Below are positions 1 to 7,009 of a DNA stretch of 13,529 nt, one piece after another. The first letter of the stretch is position 1; each line of letters opens with the position of its first letter. A program made the position numbers and the translations under genes. The DNA comes from an uncultured Collinsella sp. (GTDB lineage: Bacteria; Actinomycetota; Coriobacteriia; Coriobacteriales; Coriobacteriaceae): the NCBI GenBank assembly GCA_902479205.1, contig CABSNX010000033.1:1-13529 (forward strand), given 5' to 3'. The notes below the pieces were generated by a model. That model was not told the origin of the DNA and made no database searches. It saw only the letters and a program-made list of their open reading frames with translations.

Positions 1-47
1 GAGATACTGATCGGTCTCGTGGGCTCGGAGATGTGTATAAGAGACAG
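1..47 (+). other. Nextera i7-side adapter and index (artefact)
   Basis: This is not genomic DNA. Bases 1-5 match the end of the Illumina P7 oligonucleotide, 6-13 (actgatcg) occupy the 8-base i7 index slot, 14-28 match the Nextera read-2 adapter arm, and 29-47 are the complete 19-base Tn5 mosaic end (agatgtgtataagagacag). The first genomic base is 48. Any reading frame that starts in here is false, including the frames whose peptides contain MGSEMCIRDR or MYKRQ, which are translations of the adapter. Confidence 0.98.
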
Positions 48-1953
48 GCTCAAGATCATCATGGGCATCGACAGCCCCGACGCCGGCCAGATCCAGTACG
101 CCAAGGATTGCCAGGTGGGCTACCTAGAGCAGGAAACCAACTTGGAGCAAAAGGACACCACCATCCTTGCCGAGGTCATGGCAGCCGCCAAGGAAATCCG
201 CCGCATGGGCGAGCGCGCCAACGAGCTGCAGGCCCAGATCACCGAGCTCTCCGAGCAGGGTAAGGAAGTCGACGCACTCCTTAACGAGTACGGCCAGGTC
301 CAGGACCGCTTTGAGCATCTGGGTGGCTACGAACTCGAGAGTAACGCCCGCAAGATCCTGTCCGGCCTGGGCTTTAAGGTCACCGATTTTGAGCGCCCGT
401 GCTCCGAGTTCTCCGGCGGCTGGCAGATGCGCATCGCGTTGGCAAAGCTCTTCCTGCGCCATCCTGACCTGCTGCTGCTGGACGAGCCCACCAACCACCT
501 GGACCTCGAGAGCGTCCAGTGGCTGCGCGGCTTTATTGCCAACTACGACGGCGCCGTCCTCATCGTCAGCCACGACCGCGCCTTCATGGACGCCTGCGTC
601 GACCACGTCGCCGCGCTCGAGAACCGCCGCGTGACCACCTACACCGGCAACTACAGCAGCTATCTCAAGCAGCGCGAGGACAACCTGGAGCAGATGCGCG
701 CCAAGCGTGCCGCCCAGGAGCGCGACATCGCCCACATGCAGGTCTTCGTCGACAAGTTCCGCTACAAGCCCACCAAAGCGGCCCAGGCCCAGGAGCGCAT
801 CCGCAAGATCGAGCAGATCAAAAAGGAGCTCGTCATCCTGCCCGAAGGCCACAAACACATCGACTTTAAGTTCCCCGACCCGCCGCGCTCTGGCGACATG
901 GTCGTGGGCCTGGAGGGCGTGTCCAAGTCCTACGGCAACAAGCACATCTACAGCGATATCGACCTCAAGCTCTACCGCGGCGAGCATGTGGCGCTCGTCG
1001 GCCCCAACGGCGCCGGTAAGTCCACCCTCATGAAGATCCTCGCTGGCCTGGAGCCGCCCACTACCGGCACGCGCGACCTGGGCACCAACGTCGGTGTGGC
1101 CTACTATGCCCAGCACGCGCTCGAGGGCATGACCGAGTCCAACACCGTCCTGCAAGAGATCGACACCGTCACGCCCAAGTGGACCGTACCGCAGCAGCGC
1201 AGCCTGCTGGGCGCCTTCCTATTTAGCGACAACGATTCCATCGAAAAGCAGGTACGCGTCCTCTCCGGCGGCGAAAAGGCGCGTTTGGCCCTGGCCAAGA
1301 TGCTTGTGGCCCCCGAGGCGCTCCTGTGCCTGGACGAGCCCACCAACCACCTGGATATCGACTCGGTGGACATGCTCGAAAACGCCCTGCAAAACTTCCC
1401 CGGCACCATCGTGCTGATCAGCCACGACGAGCACCTGGTGCGCGCCGTGGCGAACCGCGTGATCGACATCCGTGACGGCAAGGTCACGGTCTACGACGGC
1501 GACTACGACTACTACCTCTTCAAGCGCGAGGACCTCGCAGCCCGCGCCGCCGCCGAGACGGCAGGGGAGAGCGCGCCGGAGGCAAGCAGGAGCACTAAGC
1601 CCGCCAACGCCGCCCAGGCCAGCAGCCCAGCCGCGGCTCCCAAGCCTGCCGAGGGCAAAAAGACCAAGGAGCAAAAGCGCGCCGAGGCCCAGGCTCGCGC
1701 CGCGCTCAACAAAAAGCTCAAGGGCGTGCGCAACCAGCTCAAAAAGATCGAGGCAGAGCTGGACAAAAAGCGTGCCCGCTATGACGAGCTTATGGAATTG
1801 ATGGCAAGCGAAGAGCTTTACGCCGATCAGGACAAGTTCAACGCCGCGCTGGGGGAATATAACGGCCTTAAGCAAGAGCTGCCCAAACTCGAGGACGAAT
1901 GGCTAGAGCTTTCCACCCAAATCGAAGAGGAGACCGCGCGTGAACTCTCGTAA
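48..1953 (+). CDS. ABC-F family ATPase, N-terminus missing at contig end
   Basis: This is a soluble duplicated ATP-binding cassette protein of the ABC-F type, a family that acts on the ribosome (translation factors or, in some branches, antibiotic protection). It has no membrane segments. The genomic frame opens at LKIIMG, which aligns with MKILAG just after the second Walker A, so the contig begins within a residue or two after the first Walker A and roughly 40 residues are lost. Seen in order: first signature FSGGW (409-423), Walker B LLLLDEPTNHLD, switch SHD; a charged inter-domain linker (about 650-850) of YheS/Uup-like character; second Walker A GPNGAGKST (1000-1026), signature LSGGE (1261-1275), Walker B LCLDEPTNHLD, switch SHDE. 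An Ala/Pro-rich linker and a Lys/Glu-rich coiled coil (about 1670-1950) form the C-terminus. The apparent start ATG at 19 lies in adapter. The stop overlaps the next gene by 14 bp. The subfamily is not assigned, and a resistance role is neither shown nor excluded. Confidence 0.93.
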
Positions 1954-2236
1954 AGCCGCTGCCGTGGCGATGAGCATCATCGCCATCGCCTGTCGCATCT
2001 GCGGCATCTTTATGAGCGCGATGACCGTGCTGCTGTGCTTCAGCGGCCTCACCGCCAAGTTGCAAATCGTTGGCTTTGTCGTTGAGCTTTCTCGCGCGCT
2101 GCCGGGTGCCATCGCCGGCTACGGCGTCATCACATCGCCTTTTGGCGGCGTGTTCCGTCTGGATTACGCCATCGTCGCCGTCATCCTGTTTGTGGCCGAC
2201 TACCTGCTCACGCGTGCCTCGTGCCGCGTCCGCTAG
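1940..2236 (+). CDS. Small membrane protein of unknown function
   Basis: I do not recognise a family. The frame encodes 98 residues and starts at GTG 1940, with GAGGAG (1927-1932) seven bases upstream. That site lies inside the end of the ABC-F gene, so translational coupling is likely. A later in-frame ATG at 1970 is a weaker choice. A long hydrophobic N-terminal segment (about residues 7-36, interrupted by Arg19) and a second one (about 75-91) suggest two membrane passes. Between them lies a Gly-rich stretch (about 55-72, GAIAGYGVITSPFGG). Cysteines are at 18, 21, 33 and 95. The N-terminus is basic (SRK) and the C-terminus is Arg-rich, which would suggest both ends face the cytoplasm. Position between the ABC-F gene and the site-2 protease (9 bp gap) makes co-expression with both likely. 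Base composition and codon use look like the neighbours, supporting a real gene. Confidence 0.75.
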   Translation: MNSRKAAAVAMSIIAIACRICGIFMSAMTVLLCFSGLTAKLQIVGFVVELSRALPGAIAGYGVITSPFGGVFRLDYAIVAVILFVADYLLTRASCRVR

Positions 2237-2245
2237 GGGGTCGAC

Positions 2246-2929
2246 ATGTCCAGCAGCTACCTCATGAACCTGCTCGCCAGCGCCGTTGCCGTCATCGTCG
2301 GTATCGTGATCCACGAGAGCGCACACGCCGCCGCGGCCTGGGCGCTCGGCGACAAGACGGCCCGTTCGCGCGGCCGCGTCTCGCTCAACCCGCTCAACCA
2401 CATCGACCCGTTTGGCACCATTCTCCTGCCGCTGCTGATGCTCGCGGCCGGCGGCCCGGTATTCGCCTTCGCCAAGCCCGTGCCCGTCTACCTCAACAAC
2501 CTCAAGCACCCCAAGCGCGACGAGGTCCTGGTGAGCGCGGCCGGCCCCGCATCGAACATCGCACTCGCGTGTCTCGCTGCCGCCCTCATGCACGCAGCGT
2601 ACGGCAACCTCTACGCCAGCATGTCCTTTGCCGTGGCGTCCCAAATCATGAACTTTGGCGCCACGTTTATTGTGGTCAACCTGTCACTCGCGTTCTTTAA
2701 CCTCGTCCCGATCCCGCCGCTCGACGGCTCGTCGATTATCGTCCCGTTCCTCAAGGGAAAGGCGCTCGCCAACTACTACCGCCTGCAGCAATACGCCATG
2801 CCCATCCTCATCCTGGTGTTGTACCTGCTGCCTATGTGGACCGGCATCGATGTGATCGGGCGCTATTTCGACGTTACCGTGTATCCGCTGGCGGAGCAGC
2901 TGCTCAACTTCGCAATCGCCGGCATCTAA
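2246..2929 (+). CDS. Site-2 protease family (M50-like) membrane metalloprotease
   Basis: This is an intramembrane zinc protease of the small S2P/M50 group, about 227 residues and without a PDZ domain. The zinc-binding HExxH is HESAH at residues 23-27, inside the first hydrophobic helix. The third ligand is Asp160 in FFNLVPIPPLDG (150-161), the group's usual version of the NPxxDG motif. SLNPLNHIDPFGTILLP (46-62) and SAAGPASN (97-104) are also typical. There are about five or six hydrophobic segments, consistent with an integral inner-membrane enzyme. The start ATG 2246 follows a G-rich site (2235-2240). Small S2P proteins of this kind are commonly found directly before scpA and scpB in Gram-positive genomes. 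Their substrates are generally unknown, and no anti-sigma factor or other obvious substrate lies in this window. All active-site residues are present, so it is probably active. Confidence 0.92.
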   Translation: MSSSYLMNLLASAVAVIVGIVIHESAHAAAAWALGDKTARSRGRVSLNPLNHIDPFGTILLPLLMLAAGGPVFAFAKPVPVYLNNLKHPKRDEVLVSAAGPASNIALACLAAALMHAAYGNLYASMSFAVASQIMNFGATFIVVNLSLAFFNLVPIPPLDGSSIIVPFLKGKALANYYRLQQYAMPILILVLYLLPMWTGIDVIGRYFDVTVYPLAEQLLNFAIAGI

Positions 2930-2944
2930 GGTAAACTTACAGGT

Positions 2945-2963
2945 CGACCGTGCAAAACGGTCG
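2945..2963. repeat. 7-bp perfect inverted repeat upstream of scpA
   Basis: CGACCGT (2945-2951) and ACGGTCG (2957-2963) are perfect reverse complements around a 5-base loop (gcaaa). They lie in the largest intergenic gap (2930-3013). No T run follows, so it is not a standard intrinsic terminator. It could be an RNA hairpin or a symmetric protein-binding site. A second, weaker 5-bp stem (gcgcc 2981-2985 with ggcgc 2991-2995) ends 4 bases before the scpA Shine-Dalgarno site. A function is inferred only from position. Confidence 0.45.
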
Positions 2964-3013
2964 CAACATGCACCCAAACCGCGCCGCGAAGGCGCCGTCA
3001 AAGGAGGTCGAAG

Positions 3014-3823
3014 ATGTCGTATCGCGTGTCGACGCAGGTCTACAGCGGACCGTTCGACCTGCTGCTGCAGCTGGTAACCCGCCAAAAAGTTGATATCGGC
3101 GCCATCTCGATCAGCGAGGTGGCCGAGCAATACCTTGCCGAGGCCGAGCGCATCGAGGCGCTGGACCTGGACGTGGCGAGCGACTTTTTGCTAGTCGCGG
3201 CAACCCTTTTGGATATCAAGGCCGCCTCGCTGGTGCCCCAGGAGGCCCCGCGCAAGACAGACGACGATGACGAGGACGATGAAGACCTCGAAGAGCTCAG
3301 TGCGCTCGACGGCGACGCCCTGCGCGAGGTCCTGATTCAGCGCCTGATCGCCTACAAGCAGTTTAAGGGCGCAGCGGCAGCCCTTGGCGCGCGGATGCAG
3401 GCCGAAAGCCGCATGCATCCGCGCGTGGCCGGCCCCGACCCCGAGTTCCTAGGCCTTATGCCCGACTACCTGGCCGGCATCACTCTGCGTGGCCTCGCCG
3501 TCATCTGCGCCGACCTGGATGGCAAGCGCCAGACCTTCCTGCTGGAAGCCGAGCACGTGGCACCGCATCGCGTGCCGCTCGACCTGACGGTGGCCTCGGT
3601 CGACCGCTTTACCATGGCGCACCAAACCTGCACCTTCCGCGAGCTGTTGGATGGCGACGCCACCACCGAGCAGCTCGTTGTCACCTTCCTGGCCATGCTT
3701 GAGCTCGCCAAGCGCGGCTCACTCACGCTGAGCCAGGACGAGATCTTTGGAACTATTCAAATCAACCGCGTCGAGGGCGCCGAGGCATACGTGCCCGGCG
3801 AGGGCCCCGAGCTCACCGAATAG
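3014..3823 (+). CDS. scpA: Segregation and condensation protein A (kleisin)
   Basis: ScpA is the kleisin that bridges the SMC dimer and binds ScpB, forming the bacterial condensin on the nucleoid. The 269 residues fit the family. The N-terminal SMC-neck-binding region has the hallmark YSGPFDLLLQLV (residues 10-21), followed by a helical segment ending in DFLLVAATLLDIKAASLVP. A strongly acidic linker comes next (TDDDDEDDEDLEEL, encoded at about 3257-3298), then the ScpB-binding middle. The C-terminal winged helix includes TFRELL and QDEIFGTIQINR. The start ATG 3014 has an excellent site, AAAGGAGG (3000-3007), 6 bases upstream. The 84 bp gap before it is the only place in this half of the window where a separate promoter would fit comfortably. 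scpB follows after 12 bp. Confidence 0.97.
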   Translation: MSYRVSTQVYSGPFDLLLQLVTRQKVDIGAISISEVAEQYLAEAERIEALDLDVASDFLLVAATLLDIKAASLVPQEAPRKTDDDDEDDEDLEELSALDGDALREVLIQRLIAYKQFKGAAAALGARMQAESRMHPRVAGPDPEFLGLMPDYLAGITLRGLAVICADLDGKRQTFLLEAEHVAPHRVPLDLTVASVDRFTMAHQTCTFRELLDGDATTEQLVVTFLAMLELAKRGSLTLSQDEIFGTIQINRVEGAEAYVPGEGPELTE

Positions 3824-3835
3824 GAGCGACCAACC

Positions 3836-4564
3836 ATGTCAACCCTTTCCACGCTGGAGGCAAACAACCTCAAAGGCGCCCTCGAGGCGCTGCTGCTGGT
3901 GTCGAGCGACCCCGTCAGCGCACCCGCGCTGGCAAGTGCGCTGAATATCGCCCCGGGCGAGTGCGCGTCGCTTTTGGCCGAGCTCAAGGTTGAGTACGAA
4001 GAGGCCAACCGCGGCTTTCAGCTGCGCGAGGTCGCCGGTGGCTGGCGCCTGTTTACGCACCCCGCCTACCACGACGTGGTCGAGGCCTATGTGCTGAGCT
4101 GGGACACGCAAAAGCTGTCGCAGGCGGCACTCGAGACCCTGGCCGTCATCGCCTACCACCAGCCCGTCACACGCGAGGTGGTCAAGGGCATCCGCGGCGT
4201 CAACTCCGATGGCGTCATCGCGTCGCTCGTGGATAAGGGCCTGGTGCGCGAGCTCGGCCGCGACCCCGAGCGCGGTCAGGCCATCATCTATGGCACGACC
4301 AACGCCTTCTTGGAAAAGTTCGGCCTGCGCTCCACTCGCGACCTGCCCGATCTGGAACAGTTTGCCCCCGACGAGCAGTCGCGCCAGTTTATCCGCGAGC
4401 GCCTAAGCGGCCGCAGCATTCAGTCCACGCTCGAGGAGCAGGCTGAGGATCTGGACGAAGAGCGCGAACTGATCGATACCGATGTTGAAGATATTGAGGC
4501 AGTCGAGGACTTGGAGACCCTGTTCGTCGACGAGACCTCGGAGGACATGCATGACGAGGACTAA
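3836..4564 (+). CDS. scpB: Segregation and condensation protein B
   Basis: ScpB is the homodimeric winged-helix partner that binds the ScpA kleisin in the SMC-ScpAB complex. At 242 residues it is slightly longer than the compact members. Two winged-helix domains are visible. The first runs from LKGALEALLLVSSDPV through EVAGGWRLFTHPAY. The second contains the highly conserved LSQAALETLAVIAYHQPVTR and IRGVNSDGVIASLVDKGLV, then ERGQAIIYGTTNAFLEKFGL. A disordered acidic C-terminal tail (about the last 45 residues, very rich in Glu and Asp) follows. The start ATG 3836 has AGGAG (3822-3826), which overlaps the scpA stop. The 3' end overlaps the next gene by 14 bp, which suggests coupled translation with the pseudouridine synthase. 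Confidence 0.97.
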   Translation: MSTLSTLEANNLKGALEALLLVSSDPVSAPALASALNIAPGECASLLAELKVEYEEANRGFQLREVAGGWRLFTHPAYHDVVEAYVLSWDTQKLSQAALETLAVIAYHQPVTREVVKGIRGVNSDGVIASLVDKGLVRELGRDPERGQAIIYGTTNAFLEKFGLRSTRDLPDLEQFAPDEQSRQFIRERLSGRSIQSTLEEQAEDLDEERELIDTDVEDIEAVEDLETLFVDETSEDMHDED

Positions 4565-5522
4565 CGAAGCAGGAGAGACGCGCATCGCAAACGCCGTGGA
4601 CACCGCAGCGCCCGCAGGTGACGCCCAGCCCGTTTACCCGCATACCATGCGCTTGCAGCGTTTTTTGGCGCGCGCGGGCGTGGCAAGCCGCCGCGGCTCG
4701 GAGGACCTGATGACTGCCGGCCACGTAACCGTCAACGGCCAGGTCGCGACCGAGCTGGGCACCAAGGTCGATGTCGACCGCGACCACATCGAGGTCGACG
4801 GTATGCCCGTCAAGCTCAACCAGGGTGCCGTGTACCTGATGCTCTACAAGCCGACCGGCTACCTCACCACCATGAGCGATCCACAGGAACGCCCTTGCGT
4901 GGCCGACCTGGTCCCGCGCGACCGCTTTCCGGGGCTCTTTCCGGTGGGTCGTTTGGACCGCGACACCACGGGCCTTCTGCTCTTTACCACCGACGGTGAC
5001 CTGTCGCAGGACCTGCTGCATCCCAGCAAGCACGTCTACAAGACCTACCAGGCGCTGGTGGACGGCAACCTGACCGATCGCGACTTGGAACCGCTGCGTC
5101 GCGGCATCGAACTCGATGACGGCCTGTGCCAGCCGGCAATCTGCCGCGTCATTAACGCGCGCGAGGCCGAGGCCGTAGCTCCTCAAGGCGTAAAGCCAGG
5201 CACCACCGCCGTTGAGGTCATCATCCGCGAGGGTCGCAAGAACCAGGTCAAGCGCATGTTGAGCAAGATCCACCACCCGGTGATCCGCCTGCACCGCTGC
5301 AACTTTGCCGGCCTTGAGCTCGAGGGCGTGGCCAAGGGCTCGTGGCGCGAGCTCACCGATCGCGAGGTGCAGATCCTCAAGGCCGGCGGCATCCCGCCCA
5401 AGCAGGCCAGCTCCAAACGCGGCGCCGCGCCGGCGACCAACAACGCGAGTCGCACGCGTCACCACGGCAGCCACGGCTCCGCGCCCAAGCGCAACACCTA
5501 CCGCGAGCGCTACACGAGCTAG
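4551..5522 (+). CDS. rluB: RluB/RsuA-family rRNA pseudouridine synthase
   Basis: This enzyme isomerises a uridine in ribosomal RNA to pseudouridine. RluB acts on 23S and its paralogue RsuA on 16S. The location after scpB and the basic tail favour RluB, but the target is not proven. The chosen start is ATG 4551 (323 residues) because GGAGG (4540-4544) lies 6 bases upstream. The open frame extends further upstream through scpB, and an internal ATG at 4647 lies directly at the S4 domain. Domains: unstructured N-terminus (1-32); S4 RNA-binding domain (about 33-84, MRLQRFLARAGVASRR); catalytic domain with YKPTGYLTT and GRLDRDTTGLLLFTTDGDL, catalytic Asp136, and the late motifs EGRKNQVKRMLSKI and VIRLHR. 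Residues 283-323 form a low-complexity tail rich in Arg, Lys, His and Ser, probably for RNA contact. Confidence 0.93.
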   Translation: MTRTNEAGETRIANAVDTAAPAGDAQPVYPHTMRLQRFLARAGVASRRGSEDLMTAGHVTVNGQVATELGTKVDVDRDHIEVDGMPVKLNQGAVYLMLYKPTGYLTTMSDPQERPCVADLVPRDRFPGLFPVGRLDRDTTGLLLFTTDGDLSQDLLHPSKHVYKTYQALVDGNLTDRDLEPLRRGIELDDGLCQPAICRVINAREAEAVAPQGVKPGTTAVEVIIREGRKNQVKRMLSKIHHPVIRLHRCNFAGLELEGVAKGSWRELTDREVQILKAGGIPPKQASSKRGAAPATNNASRTRHHGSHGSAPKRNTYRERYTS

Positions 5523-5588
5523 GCAACCCGCCAATCCGCAGCGCCCGCGACCCATACCAGCACGTCAACCACCGAAAGGAAGCATTGC

Positions 5589-6275
5589 ATGATCGTCGCC
5601 ATCGACGGCCCCGCCGGTTCCGGCAAGTCCACCATCGCCAAGGAGATCGCCCGCCAGCTGGGCTTTAACAAGCTCGACACGGGCGCCATGTATCGCGCCG
5701 TCACCTTCGCCGCGCTCGATCGCGGCATCGACCTGGATAACGAGGCGGCCATCGACGCCCTCGCCGAGCAGATCGAGATTCGCTTTACCAACGGCACCGA
5801 CGAGGACACGCGCCTGACCATCGACGGCCAGGACGCATCGGCTGCCATCCGCACCCCGCAGGTCGACGCCAACGTGTCCAAGGTCTCGGCCTACCCGGGC
5901 GTGCGCGCGGCCATGCTCATCCACCAGCGCCGCGCCGCCGAGGACCGCGACATTGTCGCCGAGGGTCGCGACATCGGCACCGTCGTGTTCCCCAACGCGC
6001 AGGTCAAGGTGTTCTTGACCGCCGACCCGCGCGAGCGTGCCCGTCGCCGCGTGCTGCAGCGCCACCAAAACGACGCCCAGCCGCTCACAACCGAGCAGCT
6101 CGAGGCCGAGGTCGATGAGACCCTCGACGCCCTCAAGCAGCGCGACAAGCTCGACAGCAGCCGCGAGGTCGCGCCGCTCGTGCCCGCCGAGGACGCGGTG
6201 CACGTCGACTCCACCGCCCACACCATCGACGAGGTCGTCCGCATTATCGAGGACCTCATCAACCAAAGGAGGTAG
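5589..6275 (+). CDS. cmk: Cytidylate kinase
   Basis: Cmk phosphorylates CMP and dCMP to the diphosphates using ATP in the cytosol, feeding RNA, DNA and CDP-activated lipid synthesis. The 228 residues match the family. It shows the P-loop GPAGSGKS (residues 7-14), LDTGAMYRAVT (the substrate-binding TGxxYR region), the CMP-binding segment IRTPQVDANVS and AEGRDIGTVVFPNA, and the lid-side RDKLDSSREVAPL. The start ATG 5589 has AAAGGA (5575-5580) 8 bases upstream. The 66 bp gap before it (5523-5588) shows no clear hairpin or promoter. The 3' end carries the Shine-Dalgarno site of the next gene (AAAGGAGG, 6265-6272) inside its last codons, and only 3 bp separate the two. The cmk-plsC-ispH order is recurrent in Gram-positives, where cmk and ispH are even fused in some clostridia. 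Confidence 0.97.
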   Translation: MIVAIDGPAGSGKSTIAKEIARQLGFNKLDTGAMYRAVTFAALDRGIDLDNEAAIDALAEQIEIRFTNGTDEDTRLTIDGQDASAAIRTPQVDANVSKVSAYPGVRAAMLIHQRRAAEDRDIVAEGRDIGTVVFPNAQVKVFLTADPRERARRRVLQRHQNDAQPLTTEQLEAEVDETLDALKQRDKLDSSREVAPLVPAEDAVHVDSTAHTIDEVVRIIEDLINQRR

Positions 6276-6278
6276 CCC

Positions 6279-7007
6279 ATGCGCCTGTTTAAGCAGACGC
6301 CCGAGGATTACTACAACGCCCCCTACGACGAGTTCCCGGCGCTCATCCGCGGCACCGTCGCCGTGGTCATGGGCATCCTGTGGGTCTTCTCCAAGCTCAT
6401 GTGGCGCTGGAAGGTCGAGGACAGCGACCTGCTGTTTGAGCGCCAGGAAGGCCGCGGCAGCGTGGTCATCTGCAACCACACCTCGATGGCCGAGCTCCTG
6501 GCTGTAGAGACGGCACTGTTCTTTGGCGGCCGCCGCATTCGCCCCATCTTTAAATCCGAGTTTGCCAAGAGCAAGATCGTGCGCTGGGCCTTTAGCCGTG
6601 TGGGCGGCATTCCCGTCGAGCGCGGCACCGCCGACATGAAGTGCCTGCGCGCCGCCCAGCATGCGCTGCAGCGCGGCGAGGACGTCTTGATCTTCCCCGA
6701 GGGCACGCGCATCCGCTCGCGCGAGATCAAGCCCGAGGTCCACGGCGGTTTTGCGCTTATCGCCCAGATGGGCAAGGCGCCCGTCAACCCGCTCGCCATC
6801 TGCGGCTGGTCCGATATTACGCCTGCGGGCAAAAAGATCATGCGCCCCAAAAAGTGCTGGATCCGTGCCGGAAAGGCCATCTCGCTATCCGATGCACCGG
6901 CCGAGCTCAACCGCAAGGAGCGTCTGGCATGGTTTGAGTCCGAGGCCATGAGTCGTGTCTACGCCATGCGCGATGACCTGTGCGCCGAGCACCCGGGTAG
7001 GTTCTAG
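6279..7007 (+). CDS. PlsC-type acyltransferase with HX4E variant motif
   Basis: This is a lysophospholipid (1-acyl-glycerol-3-phosphate) acyltransferase-family protein of 242 residues, expected at the inner face of the membrane, where it would add the second acyl chain to make phosphatidic acid. A hydrophobic helix (about 22-42) probably anchors it. Family motifs: NHTSMAE (66-72), PVERG (112-116), FPEGTRIRS (about 139-147), and a Pro-containing motif near APVNPLAI. The first motif is normally HX4D. Here His67 is followed at the fifth position by Glu72 (codon gag), a conservative but unusual replacement in PlsC. It could be a functional variant, since HX4E occurs in LpxL-type acyltransferases, or a paralogue with another substrate. 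I therefore do not assign the symbol plsC. The start ATG 6279 is fixed by AAAGGAGG 6 bases upstream. ispH follows after 2 bp. Confidence 0.88.
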   Translation: MRLFKQTPEDYYNAPYDEFPALIRGTVAVVMGILWVFSKLMWRWKVEDSDLLFERQEGRGSVVICNHTSMAELLAVETALFFGGRRIRPIFKSEFAKSKIVRWAFSRVGGIPVERGTADMKCLRAAQHALQRGEDVLIFPEGTRIRSREIKPEVHGGFALIAQMGKAPVNPLAICGWSDITPAGKKIMRPKKCWIRAGKAISLSDAPAELNRKERLAWFESEAMSRVYAMRDDLCAEHPGRF

Positions 7008-7009
7008 CC

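Noticed and set aside
29..47. The terminal inverted pair (29-47 and 13490-13507) read as transposon ends
   Set aside because: The pair is the engineered Tn5 mosaic end used in library preparation, joined to Illumina adapter arms and an index, not a natural composite transposon.
4482..4550. Upstream extension of the pseudouridine synthase to ATG 4482
   Set aside because: The extension is a shadow of the scpB reading frame and has no good ribosome site. ATG 4551 has GGAGG six bases upstream.
5523..5588. Terminator or promoter in the rluB-cmk gap
   Set aside because: I see no stem-loop followed by T residues and no convincing -10/-35 pair, only the cmk ribosome site.
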